In this document: positions 1-7,868 of the stretch, in pieces
How positions within the stretch are numbered: position 1 is the stretch's first letter
How the letters are laid out: the number at the start of each line of letters is the position of its first letter
Assembly (NCBI GenBank): GCA_002329485.1
Contig: DCTZ01000030.1
Location: 5,466-23,621, forward strand
DNA length: 18,156 bases
Reading direction: 5' to 3'
Origin: Caryophanales bacterium UBA1427
GTDB lineage: Bacteria; Bacillota_I; Bacilli_A; ML615J-28; CAG-313
The notes under the pieces: model-generated
Database searches by the model: none
Told to the model about the DNA's origin: nothing
What the model saw: only the letters and a program-made list of their open reading frames with translations
Made by a program: the position numbers and the translations under genes

Positions 1-2
1 GG

Positions 3-1598
3 AGTTACCGAAATGTCGAAACCCTGTTAATCCGTAGGGACGGCAATTCCCTTTACGTGGATATTTTCGTCAATCCGATTTTTCATGACGATTCCATCAC
101 CGGAGCGGTAGTTACTTTTTACGATATCACGGAACGCAAAAAAGTCGAACATGAATTGTACGAAAGCAACCGCAGCAAATCCGTGCTCCTGGCCAATTTG
201 CCGGGCATGGCTTACCGGTGCTTATTCGACCAGGATTGGACCATGACCTTTGTTTCCGAAGGCTGTTTCGAACTGACCGGTTATCGCCAGGAAAGTCTGC
301 TTTACAATCGCGATATTACGTATAACAGTATCATTTCCCCTTCTTACCGGAGTTACCTATGGAAAAAATGGCAGGAAGTGGCCCGCAACTTCACGACATT
401 CAGAGAAGAATATACCATCATTACCGCAAGCGGGGAAGAAAAATGGGTGCTCGAACAGGGACAGCCGGTTTACGACGACAACGGCGAAGTAACCGCTTTG
501 GAAGGTTTGATCATCGATATTACCGAACAAAAGAAACGCCAGGCGGAAATTGAATACCTGAGCTATCGGGACGGCTTGACCGGCATTCACAACCGACTGT
601 ATTTCGAACAATGCAAGAAGACGTACGACGAAGATGCGTATTTGCCTCTTACTATTATGCTTGTCGACATCAACGGTCTGAAAATCGTCAATGATGCAAT
701 CGGGCATGCGGCGGGGGATGCGTTGATTATCCGAACCGCCAACCTTCTCAAACGTTTCTGCCGAAAAGGGGATTTATTGGCTCGTATCGGCGGCGACGAA
801 TTCGCCTTCATTTTGCCGTTAACCGACGAAAACGAAGCATATGAGATGTTAAAAGCGATTGAAAAGGAATGTTCGCAGGATAATAACCAAATCCATAACG
901 AACTCGAATACATCAATATTTCTTTGGGCTATGCCACAAAGTATCGGATGGAACAGAGTCTGCTCGAAATCGAACGGGTCGCCGAAGACTTCATGTACCG
1001 GCGGAAACTTCTTGAACGCGCCAGTTCCCAAAGCGCGATTTTATCCCTGATCAGTTCGACGATGTACGAAAAGAGCCAAGAAACCGAAGCGCATGCAGAG
1101 CGGCTTAAGAAGCTGTCCCGTCTGCTCGGAGAAAAAATGGAATTGAGCGAAAACGAACTGAACTCACTCGAACTTTTGGCAGCATTACATGATATCGGCA
1201 AAGTTACCATCGACGAAAAGATTCTCAACAAGCCGGGTAAACTGACTCCGGAAGAATGGATCGAAATCAAAAAGCACCCGAATGCCGGGTACCGGATTGC
1301 GATGGCTTCGCCGAAACTCATGCCGATTGCGGATTTGATTCTTTGCCACCATGAACGGTGGGACGGTACGGGTTATCCGCAGGGCTTAAAAGGCGAAGAA
1401 ATTCCGCTTCTTTCCCGGATGATTTCGGTTATCGATGCTTACGATGTTATGACCGAGTATCGGTCCTACCGGCGGCCGATTTCCAAAACGGCCGCTTTGG
1501 AAGAAATCAAGCGCTGTGCGGGAACCCAGTTCGACCCGCAAATCGCTCAAACCTTTATCGAATTAATGATGGAAAATCCCGATTTGTTAAAGGACTAA
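3..1598 (+). CDS. PAS-PAS-GGDEF-HD-GYP cyclic-di-GMP turnover protein (5' partial)
   Basis: The reading frame is open to the left edge, so the true start lies outside the window; a GTG at 57 would cut through a PAS domain and is not the start. Residue numbers below count from that GTG. A first PAS/PAC end (DITERKK) is followed by a second PAS domain (about 45-155, ending DITEQKK), a GGDEF domain (about 165-320) and an HD-GYP domain (about 340-510). The GGDEF motif is intact (245-249) and is preceded at the usual five-residue spacing by RKGD, which fits the RxxD inhibitory c-di-GMP site. The HD-GYP domain keeps HDIGK (H378, D379) and HHERWDGTGYP. By family knowledge GGDEF makes c-di-GMP and HD-GYP degrades it, so this may be a bifunctional enzyme; which activity dominates cannot be read from sequence. 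No membrane segment is visible in the part present. No convincing terminator follows, so transcription may continue into the next gene. Confidence 0.93.
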   Translation, partial: SYRNVETLLIRRDGNSLYVDIFVNPIFHDDSITGAVVTFYDITERKKVEHELYESNRSKSVLLANLPGMAYRCLFDQDWTMTFVSEGCFELTGYRQESLLYNRDITYNSIISPSYRSYLWKKWQEVARNFTTFREEYTIITASGEEKWVLEQGQPVYDDNGEVTALEGLIIDITEQKKRQAEIEYLSYRDGLTGIHNRLYFEQCKKTYDEDAYLPLTIMLVDINGLKIVNDAIGHAAGDALIIRTANLLKRFCRKGDLLARIGGDEFAFILPLTDENEAYEMLKAIEKECSQDNNQIHNELEYINISLGYATKYRMEQSLLEIERVAEDFMYRRKLLERASSQSAILSLISSTMYEKSQETEAHAERLKKLSRLLGEKMELSENELNSLELLAALHDIGKVTIDEKILNKPGKLTPEEWIEIKKHPNAGYRIAMASPKLMPIADLILCHHERWDGTGYPQGLKGEEIPLLSRMISVIDAYDVMTEYRSYRRPISKTAALEEIKRCAGTQFDPQIAQTFIELMMENPDLLKD

Positions 1599-1672
1599 AT
1601 TTCGACCGAATATTGGTCTAAAAACATAGGTTATTACATACATGAAATTAGGAGAAATTTGGAGTGACAGGT

Positions 1673-2251
1673 ATGAAATTAAAACGCTATAAAATTCAAA
1701 CCGAAGCAATTATTTATCTTCTGATGGGTGTCTTGATGCTTGTCCTCCCGAAGGAATTTTTTAAGTCCATCATCAGTATCTTTGTCGGGGTATCGTTAAT
1801 CTTTATCAATTTGCCCGGAGCTATTTACGGATCAAAAATCGATAACGACGGTTTTGATTTAACCGTCGCCAAATCGTTTTTCCTCATCTTTTTGGGAATC
1901 GCAATTTTAATCTGGGGTGTCGATATTTTATCGACCATCTGGGGCATAATTATTTTGATTCCGCTCTTAATCGATACTTTGACTTCTTCCCATAAATGGG
2001 CATCTTTCAAAAACAATATCGGCCAGTTTCTGTTTGCTTTGTTTTTGATTGTTTTGGGACTTGATTCGTTTATTTCCATCATGATTGACTTGGCGGGAAT
2101 TATTCTAATTATTTACGGCATCTTATTGCTTGTGCTTAACCATAAGCTTTTCCCGATAAAACTAAAAATTCATAAGAAGGATCACGGGAATAAAGAACAG
2201 AAGAAAAATGTGGTCGATGTCGACTATGAGGTCCACAAAAAAGATGAATAA
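1673..2251 (+). CDS. DUF308/HdeD-like six-span membrane protein
   Basis: This is a small integral membrane protein of about 192 residues with roughly six hydrophobic segments (near residues 10-27, 30-50, 66-84, 86-103, 114-131 and 133-156). A strongly charged, Lys/Asp/Glu-rich cytoplasmic tail of about 35 residues follows. The pairing of short helices with little between them resembles the DUF308/HdeD family, whose molecular role in Gram-positive bacteria is not established. I place the start at ATG 1673 because GGAG at 1661-1664 sits eight bases upstream. A GTG at 1664 with AGGAG at 1650-1654 is a real alternative and would add three residues. The gene lies about 75 bases after the c-di-GMP gene and overlaps the start of the radical SAM gene by a few bases, so the last two are probably translated together. 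The family call is moderate; the membrane nature is sure. Confidence 0.8.
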   Translation: MKLKRYKIQTEAIIYLLMGVLMLVLPKEFFKSIISIFVGVSLIFINLPGAIYGSKIDNDGFDLTVAKSFFLIFLGIAILIWGVDILSTIWGIIILIPLLIDTLTSSHKWASFKNNIGQFLFALFLIVLGLDSFISIMIDLAGIILIIYGILLLVLNHKLFPIKLKIHKKDHGNKEQKKNVVDVDYEVHKKDE

Positions 2252-3098
2252 ACAATTTAAGATGATTTATGTCGAGATTACCAATCGGTGTAATCTCGAT
2301 TGTCCTTTCTGCTTCCCGCAGTCGCTTTCTGCCAAAGAAATGACTCCGGAAGAGTTTGCGACCGTGGTCGAAAGGGTGAGGCCCTTTACCAATCATTTGT
2401 ACTTGCACATCAAGGGTGAGCCTTTGAGTCACCGTGAGTTTCCGAAGTTTTTGGAAATTGCTCATGGGGCGGGATTAAAAATCAACTTAACGACGAACGG
2501 GACGCTTTTGGCCAGGCACCATGATACTTTGTTTGAAAGCCCAGCTCTACACCGCTTGAATATCTCCTTGCAAAGTCTGATTGCCCAAAGTCCGGCCCAA
2601 AAGGAAGCAACGTTAAAAGGTTTAAGCCATTTCCTAAAAGAACACCGAAAGAACCCGCGCTTTATCCTTTCGCTTCGGCTTTGGAACGATTTAACGAAAC
2701 CGGAAGTGCAAAAACTCAACGAAGAAGTTATCGGTTTCTTAAATAAAGAGTTGGAATTGGGGTTACATTCGGAAATGCTTCCCAAAACGCTGGGCGAAAA
2801 ACTGTATTTGTCCAAGGAACCGGAATTTAAATGGCCGGCACTTTTCCATGAAAAAAACCCCCTTGCCACGTCTTGCCTGGGCGGCAAGACCCACTTGGGC
2901 ATTTTGGCGGACGGTACGGTGACGCTTTGTTGTTTGGATGCTTTGGGACATACGGCATTGGGAAATATTTTTTCAAGCGACCTAACTGCCATTTTAAAAG
3001 AATCCCGTTACCTTTTGGCGATGCAGGGGTTTCGCGACCGAAAACCCCATCACGAACTGTGTCAAAAATGCGAATATCGCAACCGCTTTCTTGTTTAA
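2244..3098 (+). CDS. Radical SAM protein with SPASM/twitch-like C-terminal cysteines
   Basis: About 284 residues. The N-terminal CNLDCPFC (C16, C20, C23) is the CX3CX2C site that binds the [4Fe-4S] cluster reducing S-adenosylmethionine. HIKGEPL further on matches the GGEP-type SAM-binding strand. The C-terminal part has a Cys after ATS, then GILADGTVTLCCLD, LGNI and a final CQKC, the pattern seen in SPASM or twitch domains that hold an auxiliary iron-sulfur cluster. The substrate is unknown. I chose ATG 2244, with GAGG at 2228-2231 upstream, because the domain begins a few residues later. ATG 2208 or 2226 would add 12 or 6 residues and lengthen the overlap with the preceding membrane gene. 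No short precursor-peptide gene is visible nearby, so there is no positive sign of a peptide-modifying role. The 3' end is embedded in an intrinsic terminator. Confidence 0.88.
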   Translation: MNKQFKMIYVEITNRCNLDCPFCFPQSLSAKEMTPEEFATVVERVRPFTNHLYLHIKGEPLSHREFPKFLEIAHGAGLKINLTTNGTLLARHHDTLFESPALHRLNISLQSLIAQSPAQKEATLKGLSHFLKEHRKNPRFILSLRLWNDLTKPEVQKLNEEVIGFLNKELELGLHSEMLPKTLGEKLYLSKEPEFKWPALFHEKNPLATSCLGGKTHLGILADGTVTLCCLDALGHTALGNIFSSDLTAILKESRYLLAMQGFRDRKPHHELCQKCEYRNRFLV

Positions 3099-3113
3099 AG
3101 AAAGCCTTTTTTT
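3085..3113 (+). terminator. Intrinsic terminator spanning the radical SAM stop codon
   Basis: GCTTTCTT (3085-3092) pairs perfectly with AAGAAAGC (3098-3105) around a five-base loop, followed by a run of seven T at 3107-3113. The TAA stop (3096-3098) lies in the loop and first base of the right arm, so the last codons of the gene form the left arm. A weak A/U hairpin (3106-3132, loop CTCC) follows at once. This separates the first transcription unit from the LytTR operon. Confidence 0.85.
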
Positions 3114-3166
3114 CGCTCCCGAGAAAAAAAAGATTTATTAAACAAGACTGCTTATTGGGCCGATTG

Positions 3167-3175
3167 TGGTAAAAT
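3167..3175 (+). promoter_or_regulatory. Extended -10 promoter for the LytTR operon
   Basis: TGGTAAAAT (TGn plus TAAAAT) lies 35 bases before the LytTR start codon and just after the preceding terminator. No good -35 hexamer is visible at 16-18 bases upstream, which fits either an extended -10 promoter or one needing an activator. The second possibility would suit autoregulation by the LytTR protein, but that is inference. Confidence 0.5.
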
Positions 3176-3210
3176 ATTAGATAGAAAGAACCAAAGAAAA
3201 GGGTGATACC

Positions 3211-3648
3211 ATGAAGCTGAAGATCGAAGAAGACGAACAACTAGTGGAACCCGAAATAACGATCCGCTGCCCGAAAATCGACGAATCGATTGTCAAACTT
3301 TCGGAAGTGATTAACAACCATTTCATCCGAATTCTCGGCAAAAAGGAAGGCATGACGACGATTCTCAATTTGGACGAAATTTATTATTTTGAAGTTGTGG
3401 AAAACCGCCTCTTTGCTTATACGGAAAAAGATGTTTATGAAGTAAACTATAAACTCCAACAATTGGCAACGATTTTGTTGCCGACCGCTTTTATTCAAAC
3501 CTCAAGGACGATGCTTTTGAATATCGCCAAAATCAAACGGATTCGTTCGCTGGTTAACGGACGCATCATGGCGATTTTGGACAATGGGGAAAAAACGGTC
3601 ATCACCCGCGTTTATGCCAATGATTTCAAACAGAAGTTGAAAGGATAG
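3211..3648 (+). CDS. LytTR-domain DNA-binding regulator
   Basis: A 145-residue protein with an N-terminal stretch of about 45 residues and a LytTR DNA-binding domain at about 46-143. Family-typical elements visible are the strand LNLDEIYYFEVVENRLFAYT, then FIQTSRTMLLNIAKIKRI and VNGRIMAILDNGEKTVITRVYANDFK. There is no response-regulator receiver domain. Together with the DUF3021-like membrane protein 7 bases downstream, this matches the LytTR regulatory system layout known from streptococci (HdrRM, BrsRM), where the membrane protein restrains the regulator. ATG 3211 follows AAGGGTGA at a normal distance. It is the first gene of a compact five-gene run, so it probably controls its own operon; the signal is unknown. 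Confidence 0.9.
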   Translation: MKLKIEEDEQLVEPEITIRCPKIDESIVKLSEVINNHFIRILGKKEGMTTILNLDEIYYFEVVENRLFAYTEKDVYEVNYKLQQLATILLPTAFIQTSRTMLLNIAKIKRIRSLVNGRIMAILDNGEKTVITRVYANDFKQKLKG

Positions 3649-3655
3649 GATCAAG

Positions 3656-4105
3656 ATGAAAAGCAATCGGTTAAAACATTTTATCCAATTTGTCGCCACA
3701 TCAGCGGTGATTTTTTCGATTCTTTTCGCGGTGACCATCGGCGTCTACATTATTGTCCAATCTTTTGTTTTTAAACAAAAGATTATGCAATTTTCCGATT
3801 TGATTCTTTCGACCGGTGTGCTCCTTTGCGTAAGCGTGGGACTCAACTTCTTTTATCGGATTAACCGGATAACCATTTTCTTTCAGGTCCTGTGCACGTA
3901 TTTGGTCTTAATCGTCTTTATGTATTTTATGGGCTTTTTGCTCGGATGGTTTTCCTTTAACAATCTGGACTTCCTATTGACGTGCCTGTTAATCCATTTT
4001 TTGGGCGGATTTCTTGTCACATTGGGAATCGTTCTTAAACGCAATTTCGAATTCAGCAAACTCAATCGGCGTCTCTCCGAATTCAAAGGACGTGGTAAAA
4101 AATGA
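3656..4105 (+). CDS. DUF3021-like four-span membrane protein, partner of LytTR
   Basis: A 149-residue protein with four strongly hydrophobic segments (about 10-35, 44-64, 70-94 and 102-124) and a basic, Arg/Lys-rich C-terminal tail facing the cytoplasm. Size, topology and position directly behind a LytTR gene match the DUF3021 family, whose members act as membrane-bound antagonists of their cognate LytTR regulator in the streptococcal HdrRM/BrsRM systems. That role is carried over by analogy. AGGATAGGAT upstream of ATG 3656 overlaps the stop of the regulator gene. The last bases (ATGA, 4102-4105) are shared with the next start codon, which implies coupled translation. Confidence 0.82.
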   Translation: MKSNRLKHFIQFVATSAVIFSILFAVTIGVYIIVQSFVFKQKIMQFSDLILSTGVLLCVSVGLNFFYRINRITIFFQVLCTYLVLIVFMYFMGFLLGWFSFNNLDFLLTCLLIHFLGGFLVTLGIVLKRNFEFSKLNRRLSEFKGRGKK

Positions 4106-4677
4106 AGAAACTGATTGTTTGTTTGTTCGTTTTAAGCCTGATGTTTTGTCCGTTAAACGTGAAAGCCGACAGTTGGAATATGCTTTATGATTTTCAGGTC
4201 AGGGTCAGTCCCGACATGTGGAAAACAAGAACCAGATTATCGTTCAGTTGGTACACCTTGGAAGAAATGACGATGTTGAAAGTCGAAGTACAGCTTTCGG
4301 ACGGTACCAAAGAAGCCCCGTTCCACTGGGAAATCGGCGGGGGCAAGGACAATTCCAATTGCATCTGGGAATACGACCTTGAACCGGACGAAAACGGCCG
4401 ATATCATTACTTTTTGGAATTTTACGTGGTTAGCGGCAGTTACGAGACCGTCAACTTAAATTGGTCGTACATGGTGGGCGAAAACCGACTTGACCAACCG
4501 ATAATCGTTTCGACCGGCAATCTCGAGGTCGATGAGGAAGATTATTCGGTGTTTGCGGCGATGGTAATCGGAATCGTCACTTTAATCGGCGCTTCCATCG
4601 CCACCGCTTTGCTTTTTAGATTCTCGCAACAGGAAATTATCGTAACCGATGAGGAGGATGAAAATGAAATATCGTAA
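4102..4677 (+). CDS. Unrecognised surface protein with signal peptide and C-terminal membrane anchor
   Basis: I do not recognise this 191-residue protein. It begins with a signal peptide (MKK, a hydrophobic core, likely cleavage after VKA at residue 22). An extracellular domain of about 120 residues follows, rich in aromatic residues and beta-like strands with several Trp (DSWNML, FSWYTLE, FHWEIGGG, NWSYMVG). Near 150-172 there is one hydrophobic helix, then an acidic cytoplasmic tail (TDEEDENEIS). The expected topology is outside domain, single span, short inside tail. The two Cys in the mature outer part are far from an obvious metal motif. The start overlaps the DUF3021-like gene by four bases and the end overlaps the reductase start, so it is made with the LytTR pair. 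It could be a sensor or ligand-presenting subunit of that system, but nothing in the sequence proves it. Confidence 0.8.
   Translation: MKKLIVCLFVLSLMFCPLNVKADSWNMLYDFQVRVSPDMWKTRTRLSFSWYTLEEMTMLKVEVQLSDGTKEAPFHWEIGGGKDNSNCIWEYDLEPDENGRYHYFLEFYVVSGSYETVNLNWSYMVGENRLDQPIIVSTGNLEVDEEDYSVFAAMVIGIVTLIGASIATALLFRFSQQEIIVTDEEDENEIS
4652..4657 (+). promoter_or_regulatory. Ribosome binding site fixing the reductase start
   Basis: AGGAGG lies six bases before ATG 4664. The in-frame ATG codons at 4649 and 4658 are upstream of or too close to this site, so 4664 is the supported start. The site lies inside the end of the preceding gene. Confidence 0.75.
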
Positions 4678-5788
4678 AATGGGTAAAACCGGCATCGAAA
4701 TATCTGCTTTGGGTTTCGGATGCATGCGACTTCCGGAATACGAAAAAGACGGCAAATGGTATATCGATAACGATTTGGCCATTCCGATGCTCAGAAAAGC
4801 ATATGAATACGGGGTCAATTATTTTGACACGGCTTATTACTACTGCCACTCCAATTCCGAAAGAACGCTAGGGCAAGCCGTCAAACCTTTCCGGGATAAA
4901 GTATATCTTTCCACCAAAATCCCTTTGGAAGAAGTCCATTCCAAAGAAGACTTTTGGGGTCTGCTTAAGACCAGTTTGGCCCGGCTTGATACCGATTATA
5001 TCGATTTTTACCATTTTTGGGCATTAAACAAAAACCGTTTCGACGAAGTTGTCCTGAAGTACGGTTTAATCGACGAAGCGATGGAAGCCAAGCGTCAAGG
5101 CCTGATTCGGCATCTGTCATTTTCGTTCCATGACGACCCCAAAGTCATCAAATACATCATCGATACCGGCAAGGTCTTTTCCTCGATGCTTGTTCAATAC
5201 AATTTATTGGACCGCAAAAACGAAGAAATGATTAATTATGCCCACGACCAGGGCTTGGGCGTGGTTATCATGGGCCCGGTCGGAGGGGGACGTTTGGCTT
5301 CGCCCGAAAATGCTTTGGGCGAAAAGCTGAACCTGGGTTCGATAGCAACCTATGAACTGGCCTTTAAGTTTGTCTTAAGCAATCCAAATGTTACCTGTGC
5401 TTTATCGGGCATGGAAAATCTGGCTGTTTTGAAAAAAAATGTTCAAGTCATCAATAATTTCACTTCGTTGACGACGGAAGAACAGGCCAACCTCCAACAG
5501 GCCTTAACCGAACTTCAAAAGTTCAGCGAACTTTATTGCACGGGATGCAAATATTGCAACGGCTGCCCTCAAAGCATAAAAATTGACCAAATCTTCGGTC
5601 TATATACTTACTATAATGTTTACGGTTTAACCGATTTTGCCAAGCAGGCCTATGCCAGGTATCTGAAAAACCAAAATGTTGGCCAAATCGAAACTTGTTT
5701 GGAATGCGGACTGTGCGAATCCAAATGTCCACAAAAACTTCCTATTATTGAAGATTTAAAGAAAGTAGATCGGGTATTACGAACATGA
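4664..5788 (+). CDS. Aldo/keto reductase with C-terminal 4Fe-4S di-cluster domain
   Basis: A 374-residue cytoplasmic oxidoreductase. The N-terminal 280 residues are an aldo/keto reductase barrel: GFGCMRLP near 17-24, FDTAYYY with the catalytic pair D55 and Y60, then K85 (LSTKIP) and a His in DFYHFW near 118. The C-terminal part carries two cysteine clusters, C292/C295/C298/C301 followed by Pro and C345/C348/C351/C355 followed by Pro, typical of two [4Fe-4S] centres as in ferredoxin-like domains fused to this reductase class. Family members use NAD(P)H or an electron carrier; the iron-sulfur tail suggests electron exchange with a ferredoxin or flavin partner, but the physiological substrate is unknown. 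ATG 4664 sits six bases behind AGGAGG. The TGA stop overlaps the pullulanase ATG in the ATGA arrangement. Confidence 0.92.
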   Translation: MKYRKMGKTGIEISALGFGCMRLPEYEKDGKWYIDNDLAIPMLRKAYEYGVNYFDTAYYYCHSNSERTLGQAVKPFRDKVYLSTKIPLEEVHSKEDFWGLLKTSLARLDTDYIDFYHFWALNKNRFDEVVLKYGLIDEAMEAKRQGLIRHLSFSFHDDPKVIKYIIDTGKVFSSMLVQYNLLDRKNEEMINYAHDQGLGVVIMGPVGGGRLASPENALGEKLNLGSIATYELAFKFVLSNPNVTCALSGMENLAVLKKNVQVINNFTSLTTEEQANLQQALTELQKFSELYCTGCKYCNGCPQSIKIDQIFGLYTYYNVYGLTDFAKQAYARYLKNQNVGQIETCLECGLCESKCPQKLPIIEDLKKVDRVLRT

Positions 5789-7866
5789 AACCAATTTGGG
5801 GTGCCTATCTCGAGGACTATTCAACCATCAAATTAATCATCCCTACCAGTCTGAACATAAAAAAAGAGGCGATTGTATTAAGGGGCGCCGGAAAAAAATA
5901 CCGGCTGGTTCCGTTTAAGGAAGAAGTATTCGGCGAAGAACTGCACCTTTATACCCATTTTCAGGGGGTTATCTACTTACACATCGATTACCAGGTGTTT
6001 TTGAGTCCGACTTTTTCTTATCCTTTATCGCTCGGGAAAATTACCAGAATCCCCCGCTTTGAGTTCGAAACAGCGTATGACGGACCGCTCGGATTTGAAT
6101 ATCACCCAGAATATACCGTCTTTCGGATTTGGGCACCCGTCGCCAAAGAAGTTGTTTTGGTTTTGGTGCACGGTGATACGACCCAGGATCATATGAAATA
6201 TGTCGGAAGAGGCGTGTGGGAATTAAAAGTTACGGGCGATCTTGATCGCTGGGGTTATTACTACTTAATCCGGGTCAACCAGGTATTGGAACCCGTGCTA
6301 GACCCGTACGGCTTAAGTGCAAGTCCCAATTTTACGATGAATTTCGTTATCGATTGGGAAAAGACTTATCCGATGCAAAACGAACGTCCCCCTTTCAGCG
6401 GCCGTTATGTCGATGCGATTATCTACGAAATGCATTTAAGGGATTTTTCCCTTACCCGTTTTTCGAGCCTACCCGACGAGCGACGCAGTTTCTATTTGGA
6501 GACCGTCAAACCAAGCAGCCGGTATCCGGACTCGGGCATCAGCCATTTGCAACGCTTGGGGATAACCCATGTGCAGCTTTTGCCGATTTTCGGGTTTGGC
6601 GGAGTCGACGAAACGAACCAACAGACCGGTTATAACTGGGGTTACAATCCGGTCAGTTACAATACCCCGTCGAATTGGTTTGCGGCTGATTTGTACAATC
6701 CGTACGGTGCTATCAACGAACTCAAGCAAATGATCGACGAACTTCACCGCCATGGTTTAAAAGTCAACATGGATGTGGTTTACAACCATGTTTATGATGC
6801 AGAGATGTTTTCGTATGCCAAGTTTGTTCCGGGTTATTTTTTCCGGTATGACGAAAAAGGCTTCAAAACGAATGCGAGCGGGTGCGGAAACGATTTGGCG
6901 ACCGAACGGTACATGGTCCGGCGTTTTGTCATCGATTCGCTGAAGTTTTGGGCCAGCCGTTATTTAATGGACGGTTTCCGCTTCGATTTGATGGGACTGA
7001 TGGATACGACCACCATCCAGGGAATGGCCAAAGAACTTAAACAAATCTATCCCGAAATCATGCTTTACGGGGAAGGCTGGGAAATGCCGACACCGTTGGA
7101 ACCGCACAAAGCGGCTAACTATAAAAATTATTGGCAATTGACGAATCTCGCCTTCTTTAACGATTTGTTCCGGGACGGTTTTAAGGGTTCGCCTTTGAAA
7201 CTAACCAAAGGCTATGTCTTGGGCGAAAAAATCGATAAAGAACTTTTTATCCATTTGATAAAAGGATCCTGCCAGGATGAGTTCCGCTTTTTGGCGCCGA
7301 CCCAATCAATCAATTTCGTGGAATGCCATGACAATTATACGTTTTTCGATCAAATGAAAATCCTCTGCAAGGATTTTTCTCCCGAAGAACAGCTCGATCG
7401 CGTAAGGCTTGCGTTGAGCTTGGTCGTTTTCAGCCAGGGAATTCCGTTTATTCATGCGGGGGAAGAGTTTTTGCGCACCAAACAGGGCGTGGAAAACTCG
7501 TACCGCTCGGACGATAAAATCAACGGGCTTGATTGGGACAGGCAACAAGCATTCGACGAATTGACCCAATCTTTAAGCGATATGATTGCCCTTCGAAAGG
7601 AATATGCGCTCTTTCGGATGACGGAACGCGAACAAGCGGAAAAACACATCAAATTCGACAAGAGCGGAATCAACCAATGCGTTTCGTTTCGATTGATTTC
7701 GGAAACCGAAGAACTGCAGGTTATCGTCTGCAATTCTTACGAAGCCGAAGTATTCTATTTTGCCCCGCTGGTAACCTTGATTTTTGACGGCCAAAGAAAG
7801 GTGCAAAAAGAGGTCAGCCAATTGGAAATCAATCGACCGAGTGTGTATATTTTGCGCCGACGGTAA
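5785..7866 (+). CDS. pulA: Type I pullulanase (GH13 alpha-1,6-glucan debranching enzyme)
   Basis: A 693-residue GH13 enzyme that cleaves alpha-1,6 branch points in pullulan, glycogen or limit dextrins. After an N-terminal domain of about 95 residues comes a CBM48-like module (LGFEYHPEYTVFRIWAPVAK, about 105-190) and then the catalytic barrel. The pullulanase signature YNWGYNP is at 283-289. Conserved region I is DVVYNHVYD, region II GFRFDLMG holds the nucleophile D401, region III YGEGW holds the acid/base E430, and region IV ECHDNYT holds D516. There is no signal peptide, so it should act inside the cell on stored glycogen or imported maltodextrin. It is the last gene of the LytTR operon, overlaps the reductase by four bases, and ends at a strong terminator. 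No other glycogen gene is in the window, which makes its regulatory company unusual. Confidence 0.95.
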   Translation: MKPIWGAYLEDYSTIKLIIPTSLNIKKEAIVLRGAGKKYRLVPFKEEVFGEELHLYTHFQGVIYLHIDYQVFLSPTFSYPLSLGKITRIPRFEFETAYDGPLGFEYHPEYTVFRIWAPVAKEVVLVLVHGDTTQDHMKYVGRGVWELKVTGDLDRWGYYYLIRVNQVLEPVLDPYGLSASPNFTMNFVIDWEKTYPMQNERPPFSGRYVDAIIYEMHLRDFSLTRFSSLPDERRSFYLETVKPSSRYPDSGISHLQRLGITHVQLLPIFGFGGVDETNQQTGYNWGYNPVSYNTPSNWFAADLYNPYGAINELKQMIDELHRHGLKVNMDVVYNHVYDAEMFSYAKFVPGYFFRYDEKGFKTNASGCGNDLATERYMVRRFVIDSLKFWASRYLMDGFRFDLMGLMDTTTIQGMAKELKQIYPEIMLYGEGWEMPTPLEPHKAANYKNYWQLTNLAFFNDLFRDGFKGSPLKLTKGYVLGEKIDKELFIHLIKGSCQDEFRFLAPTQSINFVECHDNYTFFDQMKILCKDFSPEEQLDRVRLALSLVVFSQGIPFIHAGEEFLRTKQGVENSYRSDDKINGLDWDRQQAFDELTQSLSDMIALRKEYALFRMTEREQAEKHIKFDKSGINQCVSFRLISETEELQVIVCNSYEAEVFYFAPLVTLIFDGQRKVQKEVSQLEINRPSVYILRRR

Positions 7867-7868
7867 AA

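Noticed and set aside
1605..1619. GACC/GGTC repeat after the c-di-GMP gene considered as a terminator.
   Set aside because: Only four base pairs and no U-tract follow; transcription probably continues into the membrane-protein gene.
2136..2992. Minus-strand frames opposite the radical SAM gene.
   Set aside because: They are shadows of a gene with clear cysteine motifs; compositions look random and no domain is visible.
2208..3098. Possible peptide natural-product cluster around the radical SAM gene.
   Set aside because: No short precursor gene, leader-binding domain, dedicated protease or exporter is adjacent; the ABC operon is 4.8 kb away, convergent, and separated by a terminator.
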